Source: Candidatus Omnitrophota bacterium (GTDB taxonomy: Bacteria > Omnitrophota > Gorgyraeia > Gygaellales > Profunditerraquicolaceae). Taken from it: DNA of 6,300 nucleotides. Made by a program: the position numbers and the translations under genes. The stretch lies in NCBI GenBank assembly GCA_016867005.1, contig VGKM01000070.1:1-6300 (forward strand). The letters are read 5' to 3'. Of the stretch, positions 6,262 to 6,300 are shown piece after piece. A model generated the notes under the pieces. It worked only from the letters and a program-made list of their open reading frames with translations, ran no database searches and was not told the origin of the DNA. The first letter of the stretch is position 1, and every line of letters starts with the position of its first letter.

Positions 6262-6300
6262 ATGAAAAAGAGTTTGGTGTTAGCAATTGCTTTTGTTTTA
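6262..6300 (+). CDS. N-terminus of an exported protein, possibly Skp/OmpH chaperone
   Basis: Only 13 codons are visible before the window ends: MKKSLVLAIAFVL, two lysines followed by a hydrophobic run, which is the start of a signal peptide. A good Shine-Dalgarno AAGGAG (6246-6251) lies 10 nt upstream of the ATG. The product cannot be identified from this fragment. A Skp/OmpH-type periplasmic chaperone, which escorts outer-membrane proteins to BamA, commonly follows bamA, so that is the best guess from context alone. Confidence 0.7.
   Translation, partial: MKKSLVLAIAFVL

Noticed and set aside
1..6300. CRISPR array, tRNA/rRNA, IS element, or defence/novel system
   Set aside because: No spaced repeats, RNA-gene sequence, transposase or unknown gene is present; every sizeable frame belongs to a recognised core gene.

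Overview
The window is an ordinary but complete-looking housekeeping region, with every gene on the plus strand. It reads as the conserved bacterial cluster L25/CTC – pth – rpsF – ssb – rpsR – rplI – dnaB, followed by bamA and the first codons of another exported protein. BamA and signal peptides show a diderm (Gram-negative-type) bacterium. Moderate base composition, frequent AGG/AGA arginine codons, divergent but intact proteins and this gene order suggest an uncultivated phylum such as Omnitrophota or another PVC- or Deltaproteobacteria-like lineage. That placement is inference from style and synteny and is not proven by any single marker here.

Layout. Positions 2-370 hold the C-terminal part of ribosomal protein L25 with a charged tail, cut off by the window edge. 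Its stop overlaps the GTG start of peptidyl-tRNA hydrolase (367-945), whose stop in turn overlaps the rpsF start (942-1223). After a 40-nt gap containing a small hairpin comes ssb (1264-1701), which overlaps rpsR (1691-1960) by 11 nt. Then come rplI (2000-2440) and dnaB (2455-3789), each with its own Shine-Dalgarno. A 56-nt AT-rich gap carries a good sigma-70-type promoter almost touching the start codon of bamA (3846-6179). A second gap (6180-6261) carries a perfect 24-bp palindrome and leads into a small secreted-protein start (6262 onward), probably Skp/OmpH by synteny. No stretch over 100 bases lacks a gene.

How the genes fit together. The first seven genes supply translation (L25, S6, S18, L9, and Pth, which recycles peptidyl-tRNA) and replication (SSB, DnaB helicase). 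Tight overlaps suggest translational coupling and a shared transcript. bamA and the next gene belong to outer-membrane protein assembly and look like a separate transcription unit starting at about 3845.

I see no mobile element, CRISPR array, RNA gene or novel multi-gene system. The points worth a second look are small: an SSB without the usual C-terminal tip, a probably leaderless bamA, a hairpin-CCG element before ssb that might be an S6:S18 target, the palindrome after bamA, and an arginine in place of a conserved active-site asparagine in Pth.
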